Below are positions 36,431-44,555 of a stretch of 64,000 bases of DNA, one piece after another. The position numbers and the translations under genes were made by a program. The notes below the pieces were generated by a model, which ran no database searches, had not been told where the DNA came from, and was given only the letters and a program-made list of their open reading frames with translations. The stretch covers positions 1-64,000 of the forward strand of contig JAFMEZ010000002.1 in the NCBI GenBank assembly GCA_017856455.1. The letters are read 5' to 3'. How positions within the stretch are numbered: position 1 is the stretch's first letter; every line of letters begins with the position of its first letter. The stretch is from Parafilimonas sp. Lineage in GTDB: Bacteria > Bacteroidota > Bacteroidia > Chitinophagales > Chitinophagaceae.

Positions 36431-36493
36431 AGTTGTAAGATGTAAGTTGTAAGTTATATCGAGTGATAACTTACAACTTATAACCATAACCAC
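36431..36493. repeat. Heptamer array, dialect B, two opposing halves
   Basis: Exactly 63 nt, nine 7-nt units: AGTTGTA, AGATGTA, AGTTGTA, AGTTATA, a spacer unit TCGAGTG, then ATAACTT, ACAACTT, ATAACCA, TAACCAC. The halves are complementary: a 14-bp stem (36444-36457 with 36466-36479) with an 8-nt loop. It fills the whole space between the convergent yceI-like and msrB genes and ends at the msrB stop codon. No T run follows, so it is not a canonical terminator. Confidence 0.85.
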
Positions 36494-37024
36494 TTATTCT
36501 GATTTCTTCTCAAATCCCAAGCTCACGCCATTGATACAATATCTTAATCCAGTTGGTGGTGGTCCGTCGTTGAATACATGTCCCAAGTGAGCTTTACACC
36601 TTCCACATTGCACTTCTGTTCTTCTCATTCCATGTGTATTATCAGGAGTATAGATGATGCTTTTCTTGTTTACCGGTTCAAAAAAACTTGGCCAACCACA
36701 TCCACTATCGAACTTGGTATTGCTTTTGAATAAGCTATATCCACAGGCAGCGCAGTAATAGGTTCCGATTTCAGTTGAAGTTTCAAACGGACTCGTCCAA
36801 GGACGTTCAGTTCCTTTTTGTCTGGCTATGTAAAATTGTTCTGGTGTCAGCACTTTTTTCCATTCTTCTTCACTGATCTCAACTTTATCAGTATTTGTTC
36901 TGGAGAAAACCGGACTGTTTTTTTTCTCTTCCATATTATTAGGTTTTGAAGGCTTCTGTTGTGCGGTACAGGCATTAAAAATCATCAGTGCCGCAGTTGC
37001 AAATGTCATGTATTTCATCGCCAA
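36494..37024 (-). CDS. msrB: Peptide-methionine (R)-S-oxide reductase, lipoprotein form
   Basis: A 176-residue MsrB, which repairs methionine-R-sulfoxide in oxidised proteins. Zinc ligands CxxC at Cys91/94 and Cys140/143, catalytic Cys163 in RYCIN, and a possible resolving Cys109 in SGCGWPSFF. An N-terminal leader with a Cys at 19 (IFNACTAQ) makes it a lipoprotein, so it works in the periplasm or outer membrane rather than the cytosol. Starting two codons later at the second Met is equally possible. Isolated, convergent with the YceI gene. Confidence 0.92.
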   Translation of the reverse strand: MAMKYMTFATAALMIFNACTAQQKPSKPNNMEEKKNSPVFSRTNTDKVEISEEEWKKVLTPEQFYIARQKGTERPWTSPFETSTEIGTYYCAACGYSLFKSNTKFDSGCGWPSFFEPVNKKSIIYTPDNTHGMRRTEVQCGRCKAHLGHVFNDGPPPTGLRYCINGVSLGFEKKSE

Positions 37025-37103
37025 AATTTATGCGTAAAACTAACTATATTTACCCTCCTTTATTCACGGGGTCATCCTGTAATTAAACCCAAAACTCACT
37101 GAA

Positions 37104-37679
37104 ATGTTCAATTTAATTTTATTTGGTCCTCCTGGAAGTGGGAAAGGCACACAATCTGAAAAGCTGATTGCAAAATATGGATTGAAGCATTTATCTACAG
37201 GAGATATTTTCAGATCTGAAATCTCCAATCAAACTGAGTTGGGCTTAAAAGCCAAGTCCTATATGGATGCTGGCCAATTGGTGCCAGATGCAGTTACGAT
37301 TGGAATGGTCGACAAAGTAATCAATGCGAATAAAGGCGTCAATGGATTTTTGTTTGATGGATTCCCCAGAACAAAGGCTCAGGCGGAGGCATTGGATGAA
37401 TTGTTAAAGGGACATGGAACAGAGATAAATGTAGTACTCGCATTGGATGTGCCGGAAAATGAGCTGATTCAGCGAATGATTGGTAGAGCAAAAACCTCTG
37501 GCCGATCAGATGATGCGGATCCAGAGGTTCAGCAAAAAAGAATTGCAGTATATCGAAACGAGACATTAGCTGTTGCTGATCATTATAGAACTTTTAATAA
37601 AGTTGTGCAGCTGAACGGACTCGGTTCTATTGATGATATTTTTGCTTCTCTGTGCCAAGAAATTGATTCAAGAAAATAA
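37104..37679 (+). CDS. adk: Adenylate kinase
   Basis: A 191-residue adenylate kinase that interconverts ATP, ADP and AMP. P-loop GPPGSGKGTQ at 8-17, AMP-binding LSTGDIFR, and FLFDGFPRTKAQAE. The LID is the short form (RAKTSGRSDDADPE) without zinc-binding Cys, usual for this length class. Convergent with the carbonic anhydrase gene, with one base between stop codons. Confidence 0.97.
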   Translation: MFNLILFGPPGSGKGTQSEKLIAKYGLKHLSTGDIFRSEISNQTELGLKAKSYMDAGQLVPDAVTIGMVDKVINANKGVNGFLFDGFPRTKAQAEALDELLKGHGTEINVVLALDVPENELIQRMIGRAKTSGRSDDADPEVQQKRIAVYRNETLAVADHYRTFNKVVQLNGLGSIDDIFASLCQEIDSRK

Positions 37680-37680
37680 A

Positions 37681-38313
37681 CTACAGATTATCAAATTCAT
37701 AGAGCGGGTCCATATGTGTACCTGCTGGCATTTCAAAGATTGGTTTGATTAATCCATCATTCAATCCATACACCCATCCGTGCAAATGAGGAGCGTTGTT
37801 TTCCTTCCATGATTTTTGGATGATAGATGTTTTTGCCAAATTCATTACCTGCTCTTGAACATTCAATTCAATTAGCTTGTTCAATTTATCTTCATCGTTT
37901 TGAAAAGAATTTACCTCTTCTTCATGGAAGCGGTATACATCTTTGATATTGCGCAACCACTTGTTGATGATACCAAAGGATTGTTGTGTCATAGCAGCCT
38001 TCACTCCTCCACATCCGTAATGGCCGCATACAATGACATGTTTCACTTTTAATACTTCAACTGCATATTGTAATACCGATAACATATTCAAATCGGTATG
38101 TACCACCATGTTGGCAATATTACGATGGATGAAAATTTCACCTGGTCTGGTACCTGTAATTGAATCTGGTGGCACCCTGCTATCGCTGCATCCAATCCAT
38201 AAATACTCTGGTGTCTGTGTATTAGAGAGTCGATGAAAGAACTCAGGATCCTTTTCGATGGTCGCACTCGCCCAGTTCTTATTGTTTTCTAAAAGTTTTT
38301 CGTATGATTTCAT
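37681..38313 (-). CDS. Beta-carbonic anhydrase
   Basis: A 210-residue beta-class carbonic anhydrase (CO2 + H2O to bicarbonate). Zinc ligands Cys42 (GCSDSRVP, with the Asp44-Arg46 dyad), His98 and Cys101 (CGHYGCGG). It resembles the Escherichia coli Can type. It lies 15 bp after a SulP-family transporter on the same strand, so the two probably form a bicarbonate/CO2 module. Confidence 0.95.
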   Translation of the reverse strand: MKSYEKLLENNKNWASATIEKDPEFFHRLSNTQTPEYLWIGCSDSRVPPDSITGTRPGEIFIHRNIANMVVHTDLNMLSVLQYAVEVLKVKHVIVCGHYGCGGVKAAMTQQSFGIINKWLRNIKDVYRFHEEEVNSFQNDEDKLNKLIELNVQEQVMNLAKTSIIQKSWKENNAPHLHGWVYGLNDGLIKPIFEMPAGTHMDPLYEFDNL

Positions 38314-38327
38314 TTTAATTTTTTTTA

Positions 38328-39908
38328 TTAATTTTTTTCAGAATGCACATGTTGGGCATCTTCCATTTTGTAAGCAGTTTTGAAATTAACAAGTTTTACT
38401 TCAATATTTCTATCTTTTGCTCCGTATTGTAAAAAGTCACGCAATAATTCCAACACATCAAAATCAATGTAAACGGTATTCCCAGCATCAATCAATACTT
38501 TACTTCCCTTTGGAAGATCGTTTAAAGTTTGCTTTATTGCGGCTTTGTTTAAAAATGATACCTCTTGTGCAAGATCGATGTGTATCGTTTCGCCTTCATG
38601 ATAATGCTCTTTTCTAAAATTATAGGCAAGCTTCATGTTTCCTTTTAAAATATAAAAGATACTTACAAGTAAACCTATCCCAACTCCCTTCAATAAATCT
38701 GTAAATACAACTGCTATTACTGTAATAACAAATGGGATAAATTGTTGTAAACCGGATGTCCAAATATGTTTGAAAACTTTTGGACTTGCCAATTTGAATC
38801 CAATCATGATAAGGATGGCAGCAAGGCTGGCCATTGGGATTTTATTCAAGATTCCAGGAATGATGATCACGGCAAGTAAAAGAAATATGCCGTGAAATAT
38901 AGCCGACATTTTTGATTTTGCTCCAGCGTTGATATTGGCAGTAGTTCTAACAATTACAGATGTCATAGGGAGTCCGCCAATTAATCCTGAAAGCATATTG
39001 CCAATTCCTTGCGCCCTAAGCTCTACATTGGCACTTGAGTATCGTTTCATCGAATCCATTTTATCTCCGGCTTCTAAACAAAGCAACGTTTCAATGCTTG
39101 CAACGATTGCAATGGTTACACCAACGATCCAAACCTGTGGATTAGTGAAGCCAGAGAAATTAGGTGTTTGAAATTGTCCAATGAAGGATGAAAATGAATC
39201 TGCCGTAGGGAGCACTACCAAATGTTCGTTTGCGATTACCCATTCTGGGTTGACAGCTTTGAATAATTCATTGATCATGATACCAGCAACAACAGCAACC
39301 AATGCACCTGGAATAGCTTTTATTTTTTTCAATGCCGGTACTTTATTGAAAGCAATGATAATGGCAAGTGATACCAGTGTAACGATGATTGCACCTGTAT
39401 GGGCAAAATTGAAAGCATGTAAAATTTCTGTCCAAAATCCCTGATCTTCTTTTAGCAATTGATAAGAAAAGAAATCACCTTCATGTTCAAGATCATATCC
39501 AATAGCATGGGGAAGCTCTTTCTTAATAATGATGATGCCAATGGCAACCAACATACCTTCTATTACACTTGTAGGAAAATAACTGGAAATGCCTCCGGCT
39601 TTTGCCAATCCTAATATCAACTGAAAAAGCCCTGCTATCATCACAGCAACTAAAAAAGTTTCATATCCGAGGTCAGTCACGGCGACTAGAATAATGGCGA
39701 TAAGTCCTGCAGCAGGACCAGTAACACTTACATTGGAGTTACTGAGGGATCCTACAACAATACCGCCAATTATACCTGTAATGATTCCAGCGAAGGGTGG
39801 TGCACCGCTAGCAACCGCTATTCCAAGGCAGAGTGGCAATGCAACCAAAAAAACTACCATGCCACTTAGCAAATCTGCACCGAGTGTATTTTGTGCTTTC
39901 AAAGTCAT
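38328..39908 (-). CDS. SulP-family anion transporter (probable bicarbonate)
   Basis: A 526-residue membrane protein with about 12-14 hydrophobic helices and the SulP signature (NVSVTGPAAGLIAI, GGLPMTSVIVRTTANINAG) plus a C-terminal STAS-like domain (about 440-520). SulP proteins carry sulfate, bicarbonate or other anions. Linkage to a beta-carbonic anhydrase argues for bicarbonate, as in BicA-like systems, but this is inference. A small conserved-type hydrophobic protein gene lies 90 bp upstream. Confidence 0.92.
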   Translation of the reverse strand: MTLKAQNTLGADLLSGMVVFLVALPLCLGIAVASGAPPFAGIITGIIGGIVVGSLSNSNVSVTGPAAGLIAIILVAVTDLGYETFLVAVMIAGLFQLILGLAKAGGISSYFPTSVIEGMLVAIGIIIIKKELPHAIGYDLEHEGDFFSYQLLKEDQGFWTEILHAFNFAHTGAIIVTLVSLAIIIAFNKVPALKKIKAIPGALVAVVAGIMINELFKAVNPEWVIANEHLVVLPTADSFSSFIGQFQTPNFSGFTNPQVWIVGVTIAIVASIETLLCLEAGDKMDSMKRYSSANVELRAQGIGNMLSGLIGGLPMTSVIVRTTANINAGAKSKMSAIFHGIFLLLAVIIIPGILNKIPMASLAAILIMIGFKLASPKVFKHIWTSGLQQFIPFVITVIAVVFTDLLKGVGIGLLVSIFYILKGNMKLAYNFRKEHYHEGETIHIDLAQEVSFLNKAAIKQTLNDLPKGSKVLIDAGNTVYIDFDVLELLRDFLQYGAKDRNIEVKLVNFKTAYKMEDAQHVHSEKN

Positions 39909-39998
39909 CTTGAAAAGAATTAATATATAATGATTTTAGGACAGCTTTGTCCAATGGGAAGTAACTCAAGTATGAGTGATCAATTTTTGAAATGAAAT

Positions 39999-40301
39999 TC
40001 AGACGAGTGGCGGTCTGGTAGGGGTGTCATCCGACAATCTTGAAGAATAGTTTCCATCATTGGATATGGAAGACAAACGGGCAATCTGAAATGATAAAAA
40101 TAAATGTGCGTGCTTGCTGATAAATAAATCATTCTTTTTGAAGTCTTCATTTACTTCAGATGATTTATCATCGGCATCGATATCTTGACATATTTCTTCA
40201 ATCATTTGGTTACCATAAAATATCTTGCCTACTTCTTTTATAGGAAGTATTTGAAAGGATATGATGGTCAGCAAAAAATAGGCTAAAATTCTCTTTTTCA
40301 C
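39999..40301 (-). CDS. Small membrane-anchored protein upstream of SulP
   Basis: A 100-residue protein with one N-terminal hydrophobic segment, then LPIKEVGKIFYGNQMIEEIC, an acidic stretch (DIDADDKSSE) and a C-terminal PTRPPLV. I do not recognise a named family, though a similar layout has appeared to me next to SulP genes in related bacteria. Transcribed in the same direction as SulP and carbonic anhydrase with a 90-bp gap. It could be an accessory of the transporter; unproven. Confidence 0.6.
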   Translation of the reverse strand: MKKRILAYFLLTIISFQILPIKEVGKIFYGNQMIEEICQDIDADDKSSEVNEDFKKNDLFISKHAHLFLSFQIARLSSISNDGNYSSRLSDDTPTRPPLV

Positions 40302-40369
40302 AGCGGGCTAATATACAGCATCAATTCCAAAAATTTGGATGATTCATGCTCTATTACAAAATATTAACA

Positions 40370-41125
40370 TTAAATATTTAATCCACCACAGGCGCTTAAA
40401 ACCTGACCTGTTATGTAACTGCTCATATCAGATGCAAGAAATAGGGTGGTATTGCCAATTTCCTCAGCTGAGCCAAATCTTCCTAATGGAATTTTGGACA
40501 AAAAAGATTGTGCTGCTTCGCCTTCCTTCAAATAATGGGTCATATCCGTTTCAATGAATCCAGGTGCTATTGCATTCACACGAACATTTCTACTACCTAA
40601 TTCCTGAGCAATTGATTTGGTAAATCCTATGATACCTGCTTTACTGGCTGCATAACTTGATTGGCCTGCATTTCCACGGATTCCAATAATTGAACTCATA
40701 TTGATGATCGATCCTTTTTTGGCCTTCATCATTGGACGGATGACTTGTTTCGTCATATTGAAAACACTCTTAAGGTTCACTTCCATCACTTCATCCCATT
40801 GTTCTGGAGTCATACGAAGCAATAAGTTATCTTTTGAAATTCCAGCATTGTTGACACATACGTCTACAGTACCAAATTCTTTTACAACATCATTTACAAA
40901 AACTTCTGATTCTGCAAAGTTGCCTGCATTGCTTCTCCAAGCTTTTGCCTTTACACCCATTCCTTCCAATGTTGAAACCAATGCATTTGCTTTTTCTGTA
41001 CTGCTTTCACTTACATAGGTGAATGCAATGTTAGCTCCGTGCTCTGCTAATTTAAGGGCAATGGCTTCGCCTATTCCACGTGCAGCACCAGTTACAATAG
41101 CCGTTTTATTTTCGAGGAGTTTCAT
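40370..41125 (-). CDS. fabG: 3-oxoacyl-[acyl-carrier-protein] reductase
   Basis: A 251-residue short-chain dehydrogenase of the FabG type, reducing 3-oxoacyl-ACP with NADPH in fatty-acid elongation. TGAARGIG at 12-19 binds the cofactor, NNAG near 92-95, and the catalytic set Ser145, Tyr158, Lys162 (YAASK) is intact. Located downstream of the GH3-family gene on the same strand, with a heptamer array pair in between and starting 4 nt from its ATG. Confidence 0.93.
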   Translation of the reverse strand: MKLLENKTAIVTGAARGIGEAIALKLAEHGANIAFTYVSESSTEKANALVSTLEGMGVKAKAWRSNAGNFAESEVFVNDVVKEFGTVDVCVNNAGISKDNLLLRMTPEQWDEVMEVNLKSVFNMTKQVIRPMMKAKKGSIINMSSIIGIRGNAGQSSYAASKAGIIGFTKSIAQELGSRNVRVNAIAPGFIETDMTHYLKEGEAAQSFLSKIPLGRFGSAEEIGNTTLFLASDMSSYITGQVLSACGGLNI

Positions 41126-41129
41126 ATAA

Positions 41130-41164
41130 GTTATAGGTTATAAGTTGTAAGTTATAAGTTTGAA
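41130..41164. repeat. Heptamer array, dialect B (5 units)
   Basis: GTTATAG, GTTATAA, GTTGTAA, GTTATAA and GTTTGAA in a row, beginning 4 nt before the fabG start codon. Its imperfect complement is the array at 41209-41239, so the intervening 44 bp could be the loop of a long hairpin. Confidence 0.8.
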
Positions 41165-41208
41165 TTAAGATGTTTGATTCAGTGACAAAGTTAATTAATA
41201 ATGTAGTT

Positions 41209-41239
41209 AACTTAAAACCTACAACTTACAACCTACAAC
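41209..41239. repeat. Opposing heptamer array, dialect B
   Basis: AAC then TTAAAAC, CTACAAC, TTACAAC and CTACAAC, the reverse-complement type of the array at 41130-41164. It reaches into the end of the GH3-family gene: the TAG stop (41233-41235) and last Leu codons of that gene are part of the repeat. Confidence 0.8.
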
Positions 41240-42738
41240 AGATTTAGTACTTCTTCAATAATCACCCTATCATTAGACAACCTCGGTACTTTATGCTGTC
41301 CGCCTAATTTATTTTTATTCTTTAGCCATTTGTTGAATTGTCCCTGTGGCATTTTTTTTACAATAGGTAATCGCAGTGCAATATCCTTGTGTCTTTTGGC
41401 TTCATAATCACTGTTCAGTTTTTTTAATTCCTGATCGAGTATGGTTGCAAATGCATGCATATCATCTGGCTCTTTCTCAAACTCAATCAACCACTCATGT
41501 GCTCCATTTCCCTCATCACTAAAATAAACTGGTCCGGCAGTATAATCATTGATGATGGAGTGTGTGAGTTTAGATGTTTCTGAAATGGCTCTTTCAGCAT
41601 TGTCAATGATCAGTTCCTCTCCAAATGCGTTGATGAATAATTTTAATCTTCCGCTTACAATAATTCTATAAGGTTTGATGCTCGTAAATTGAATCGTATC
41701 TCCAACCAAGTATCTCCAGAGTCCGCCATTCGTGCTAATTACCGGCGCATAATGTTGTCCGATTTCTACATCTTTTAATCCAATTGTTCTTGGTGCTGTC
41801 TTTCCGTATTCTTCAATGGGCATGAATTCATAAAAAATTCCATGATCCAAAAAAAGCAACATGCCTTCACTGCCTGGCATATCCTGTGCAGCAAAAAATC
41901 CCTCACTTGCATTATACATTTCCAAATATTGTATATCTCCCCCTATGAGTTTTTTGAATTGTTCACGATAGGGATGAAATGAAACTCCTCCATGCATATA
42001 GAGTTCTAGTGATGGCCACAATTCTTTGATGCATGACTTTCCAGTTAACTCCAAAAGCCTTTGAAAGAGTACGAGCGTCCAGGTGGGCACACCAGAAATG
42101 GAAGTAACATTTTCATGCATAGTCGATTGGGCGAGCATCTCAATTTTATTCTCCCATTCATCCAACAATGCAATTTTTAAATCGGGCGTTCTGATCCAGT
42201 TGCCCCAAAATGGAGTGTTTTGCATCAGCACTGCGCTTAGATCTCCAAAGTGTGCTTCCTCATGAAGCGTATTGATATTGTGACTTCCGCCTATTACCAA
42301 ACCTTTTCCAGTAAGCAGATCAGAATTTGGATGATGGATGTAATACAATGACAATATATCCTTTGCTGCTTTATAATGTCCATCAACTAAACTTTCATGG
42401 CTGACAGGAATAAATTTACTTTTATCAGAAGTGGTGCCACTGCTTTTTGCAAACCAATTGATCGGTGTATTCCACAGTACATTTTCTTCACCGGCCATGA
42501 TTCTTTCAATATATGGCTTCAAGTCATTGTACTCGTGAATAGGAATCGCTTGCTTGAAATTTTTAGTGCTGAATAGTTTTGAAAAATCATACTTTCTGCC
42601 AAACGCTGTATACTGTCCTGCTGTCACCAAATCCTGCAAGACTTCTCTTTGCGCAGAAATGGGATGGTCTATCCATGCCTCAATTCTCCAAGAGCGTAAT
42701 CTTGCCAGCGTAGATATGGCAGGACTTAGCAGTTTCAT
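41233..42738 (-). CDS. GH3-family acyl-adenylate (acyl-acid amido) synthetase
   Basis: A 501-residue protein of the GH3 auxin-responsive-promoter family, which in plants adenylates carboxylic acids and joins them to amino acids. The ATP-binding motif SSGTTSDKSKFIPVS is clear (about 99-113), followed by a second motif YMHGGVSFHPY and the C-terminal YRIIVSGRLKLFINAFGEEL. Bacterial members have no settled substrate. It starts 9 nt after the lptB stop, and its last codons are embedded in a heptamer array. The C-terminal four residues may therefore have been remodelled by the repeat. Confidence 0.87.
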   Translation of the reverse strand: MKLLSPAISTLARLRSWRIEAWIDHPISAQREVLQDLVTAGQYTAFGRKYDFSKLFSTKNFKQAIPIHEYNDLKPYIERIMAGEENVLWNTPINWFAKSSGTTSDKSKFIPVSHESLVDGHYKAAKDILSLYYIHHPNSDLLTGKGLVIGGSHNINTLHEEAHFGDLSAVLMQNTPFWGNWIRTPDLKIALLDEWENKIEMLAQSTMHENVTSISGVPTWTLVLFQRLLELTGKSCIKELWPSLELYMHGGVSFHPYREQFKKLIGGDIQYLEMYNASEGFFAAQDMPGSEGMLLFLDHGIFYEFMPIEEYGKTAPRTIGLKDVEIGQHYAPVISTNGGLWRYLVGDTIQFTSIKPYRIIVSGRLKLFINAFGEELIIDNAERAISETSKLTHSIINDYTAGPVYFSDEGNGAHEWLIEFEKEPDDMHAFATILDQELKKLNSDYEAKRHKDIALRLPIVKKMPQGQFNKWLKNKNKLGGQHKVPRLSNDRVIIEEVLNLL

Positions 42739-42747
42739 ATTGAAAGT

Positions 42748-43530
42748 TTATTGACGATTATTGGTAAAATCTTGTTTTGCCTCTTCGTGCAAATAGTCTT
42801 TACGTTTCAATTCAAAATTTCTTCCCAGGTAAAGTCTTCTCACTTGTTCATCTTCTGCCAACTGTTCAGCACTTCCGTGTTTGAATATTTTTCCTTCAAT
42901 CAACAAGTATGCACGATCACAAATGGATAATGTTTCATTTACATTGTGATCAGTAATCAGAATGCCTATGTTTTTATACTTCAATCGAGCCACTACTGTT
43001 TGAATATCTTCCACTGCAATGGGATCAACTCCTGCAAATGGTTCATCCAGTAAAATAAATTTAGGATCAACAGCTAGTGCTCTTGCAATTTCGGTTCTTC
43101 TTCTTTCACCACCACTTAAAGAGTCGCCATTATTTTTTCTAACATGCGATAATCTAAATTCTGTGATCAGTGTTTCTAATTTATCTTTTTGTTCTTGTTT
43201 ACTCAATTTGGTCATTTCAAGCACTGCTGCAATATTGTCTTCAACAGAAAGTTTTCTAAAAACAGATGCTTCCTGTGGAAGATAACCGATACCCATTTGC
43301 GCACGCTTGTACATTGGGAGCTTGGTGATGTTGACATCATTCAAATAAACATCTCCTTCATCCGGTTTAATCAATCCTACAACCATATAAAAGGAGGTGG
43401 TTTTACCCGCGCCATTCGGACCTAGCAGTCCAACAATTTCTCCTTGTTTTACTTCAACGGAAACCTGGTTCACAACGGTTCTGTTGCGATATCTTTTAAC
43501 GAGTTGTTGCGTAGTGATAGTGAGACTCAT
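42748..43530 (-). CDS. lptB: LPS export ABC transporter ATP-binding protein LptB
   Basis: A 260-residue ABC ATPase. Walker A GPNGAGKT at 37-44, signature LSGGERRR, Walker [14 protein letters not shown] and a switch His in ITDHNVNE. The close resemblance to LptB (motif order, [20 protein letters not shown]) assigns it to the lipopolysaccharide export machine that powers LptFG. A C-terminal extension ([17 protein letters not shown]) is longer than in E. coli. Divergent from metF; followed by GH3 and fabG on the same strand. Confidence 0.92.
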   Translation of the reverse strand: MSLTITTQQLVKRYRNRTVVNQVSVEVKQGEIVGLLGPNGAGKTTSFYMVVGLIKPDEGDVYLNDVNITKLPMYKRAQMGIGYLPQEASVFRKLSVEDNIAAVLEMTKLSKQEQKDKLETLITEFRLSHVRKNNGDSLSGGERRRTEIARALAVDPKFILLDEPFAGVDPIAVEDIQTVVARLKYKNIGILITDHNVNETLSICDRAYLLIEGKIFKHGSAEQLAEDEQVRRLYLGRNFELKRKDYLHEEAKQDFTNNRQ

Positions 43531-43569
43531 GCATCACAAATGTATCAAATTTAAACAGCATATTATCCT

Positions 43570-43577
43570 TACTTTTG
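43570..43577 (+). promoter_or_regulatory. Candidate -7 box of metF
   Basis: TACTTTTG fits TAnnTTTG and lies 24 nt before the metF ATG. The -33 element is weak. In the same 71-bp gap a minus-strand TACATTTG (43537-43544) lies only 6 nt before the lptB ATG and might give a leaderless lptB transcript. Confidence 0.45.
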
Positions 43578-43601
43578 CAATCGCACAAAACACCTTAGCG
43601 C

Positions 43602-44555
43602 ATGAAGGTTATTGACCACATTAAACAGGCAAAAGACACATTGGTTTCTTTTGAAGTTCTTCCTCCTCTAAAAGGGAAGAACATCGCATCCTTGTATCAA
43701 CATTTGGATCCATTAATGGAATTCAAACCTTCATTCATCAATGTTACTTATCACAGAAGTGAGCATATTTTTAAGAAGAAACATGATGGCACTTTTGAGA
43801 AAGTGGAAGTGAGGAAGCGTCCGGGTACTGTTGGCATTTGTGCAGCGATCATGAACCATTATCAAATAGATGCGGTTCCGCATTTAATTTGTGGTGGTTT
43901 CACCAAACGTGAAACAGAAGATGCATTGATCGACTTGAATTTCTTGGGAATTGATAATGTGCTGGTATTGAGAGGGGATGCTACAAAAAATGAAGCGAGT
44001 TTTGAACCAGAGCCTAATGGAAACAGGTATGCAATTGATTTGTTGCAACAAGTAGGTCGTTTAAACAATGGCATTTATTTAGAAGAAGATATTAGGGAAG
44101 GATTCCGTACGAATTTTTGCATGGGCGTTGCTGGTTATCCAGAGAAACATTTCGAAGCTCCGAATATGGATACGGATATGCGTTATTTGAAAGCAAAGGT
44201 TGATGCTGGTGCTGAATACATTGTAACGCAAATGTTTTTTGACAACGCTAAATATTTTGAGTTTGTAGATAAGTGCCGTGCAAATGATATTCATATTCCG
44301 ATCATACCAGGCTTAAAGCCCTTGACAAGTAAAAAACAACTTACTGTTATACCTAGAATATTTCATGTTGATTTGCCCACTGATTTGATCAATGACATGA
44401 ACAAATCAAAAACTGATGCTGAAAGTGAACAGGTGGGTATGAATTGGCTTGTTCATCAATCCCAAGAACTCAAAAAAGCTGGCGTACCTGTTTTACATTA
44501 TTATACGCTTGGAAAGCCAATGCTCATCCGCGATGCGGTTGCAAAAGTTTTTTAA
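43602..44555 (+). CDS. metF: 5,10-methylenetetrahydrofolate reductase
   Basis: A 317-residue flavoenzyme making 5-methyl-THF for methionine synthesis. Features: FEVLPPLKGKN (the E of the FEFFPP-like motif), ITYHRSEH-like NVTYHRSEH, VLRGDATKNE, and FCMGVAGYPEKHFEAPN. Slightly longer than the E. coli enzyme. It overlaps the convergent thioredoxin-like gene by four bases at the 3' end. Confidence 0.95.
   Translation: MKVIDHIKQAKDTLVSFEVLPPLKGKNIASLYQHLDPLMEFKPSFINVTYHRSEHIFKKKHDGTFEKVEVRKRPGTVGICAAIMNHYQIDAVPHLICGGFTKRETEDALIDLNFLGIDNVLVLRGDATKNEASFEPEPNGNRYAIDLLQQVGRLNNGIYLEEDIREGFRTNFCMGVAGYPEKHFEAPNMDTDMRYLKAKVDAGAEYIVTQMFFDNAKYFEFVDKCRANDIHIPIIPGLKPLTSKKQLTVIPRIFHVDLPTDLINDMNKSKTDAESEQVGMNWLVHQSQELKKAGVPVLHYYTLGKPMLIRDAVAKVF

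Noticed and set aside
37681..39908. Sulfate uptake as the role of the SulP transporter
   Set aside because: No sulfate-assimilation genes nearby, while the carbonic anhydrase is 15 bp away; bicarbonate is favoured though not proven.
43537..43544. Promoter giving a leaderless lptB mRNA
   Set aside because: The TACATTTG box is only 6 nt from the ATG and lacks a -33 element; kept as a remark and not as a feature.
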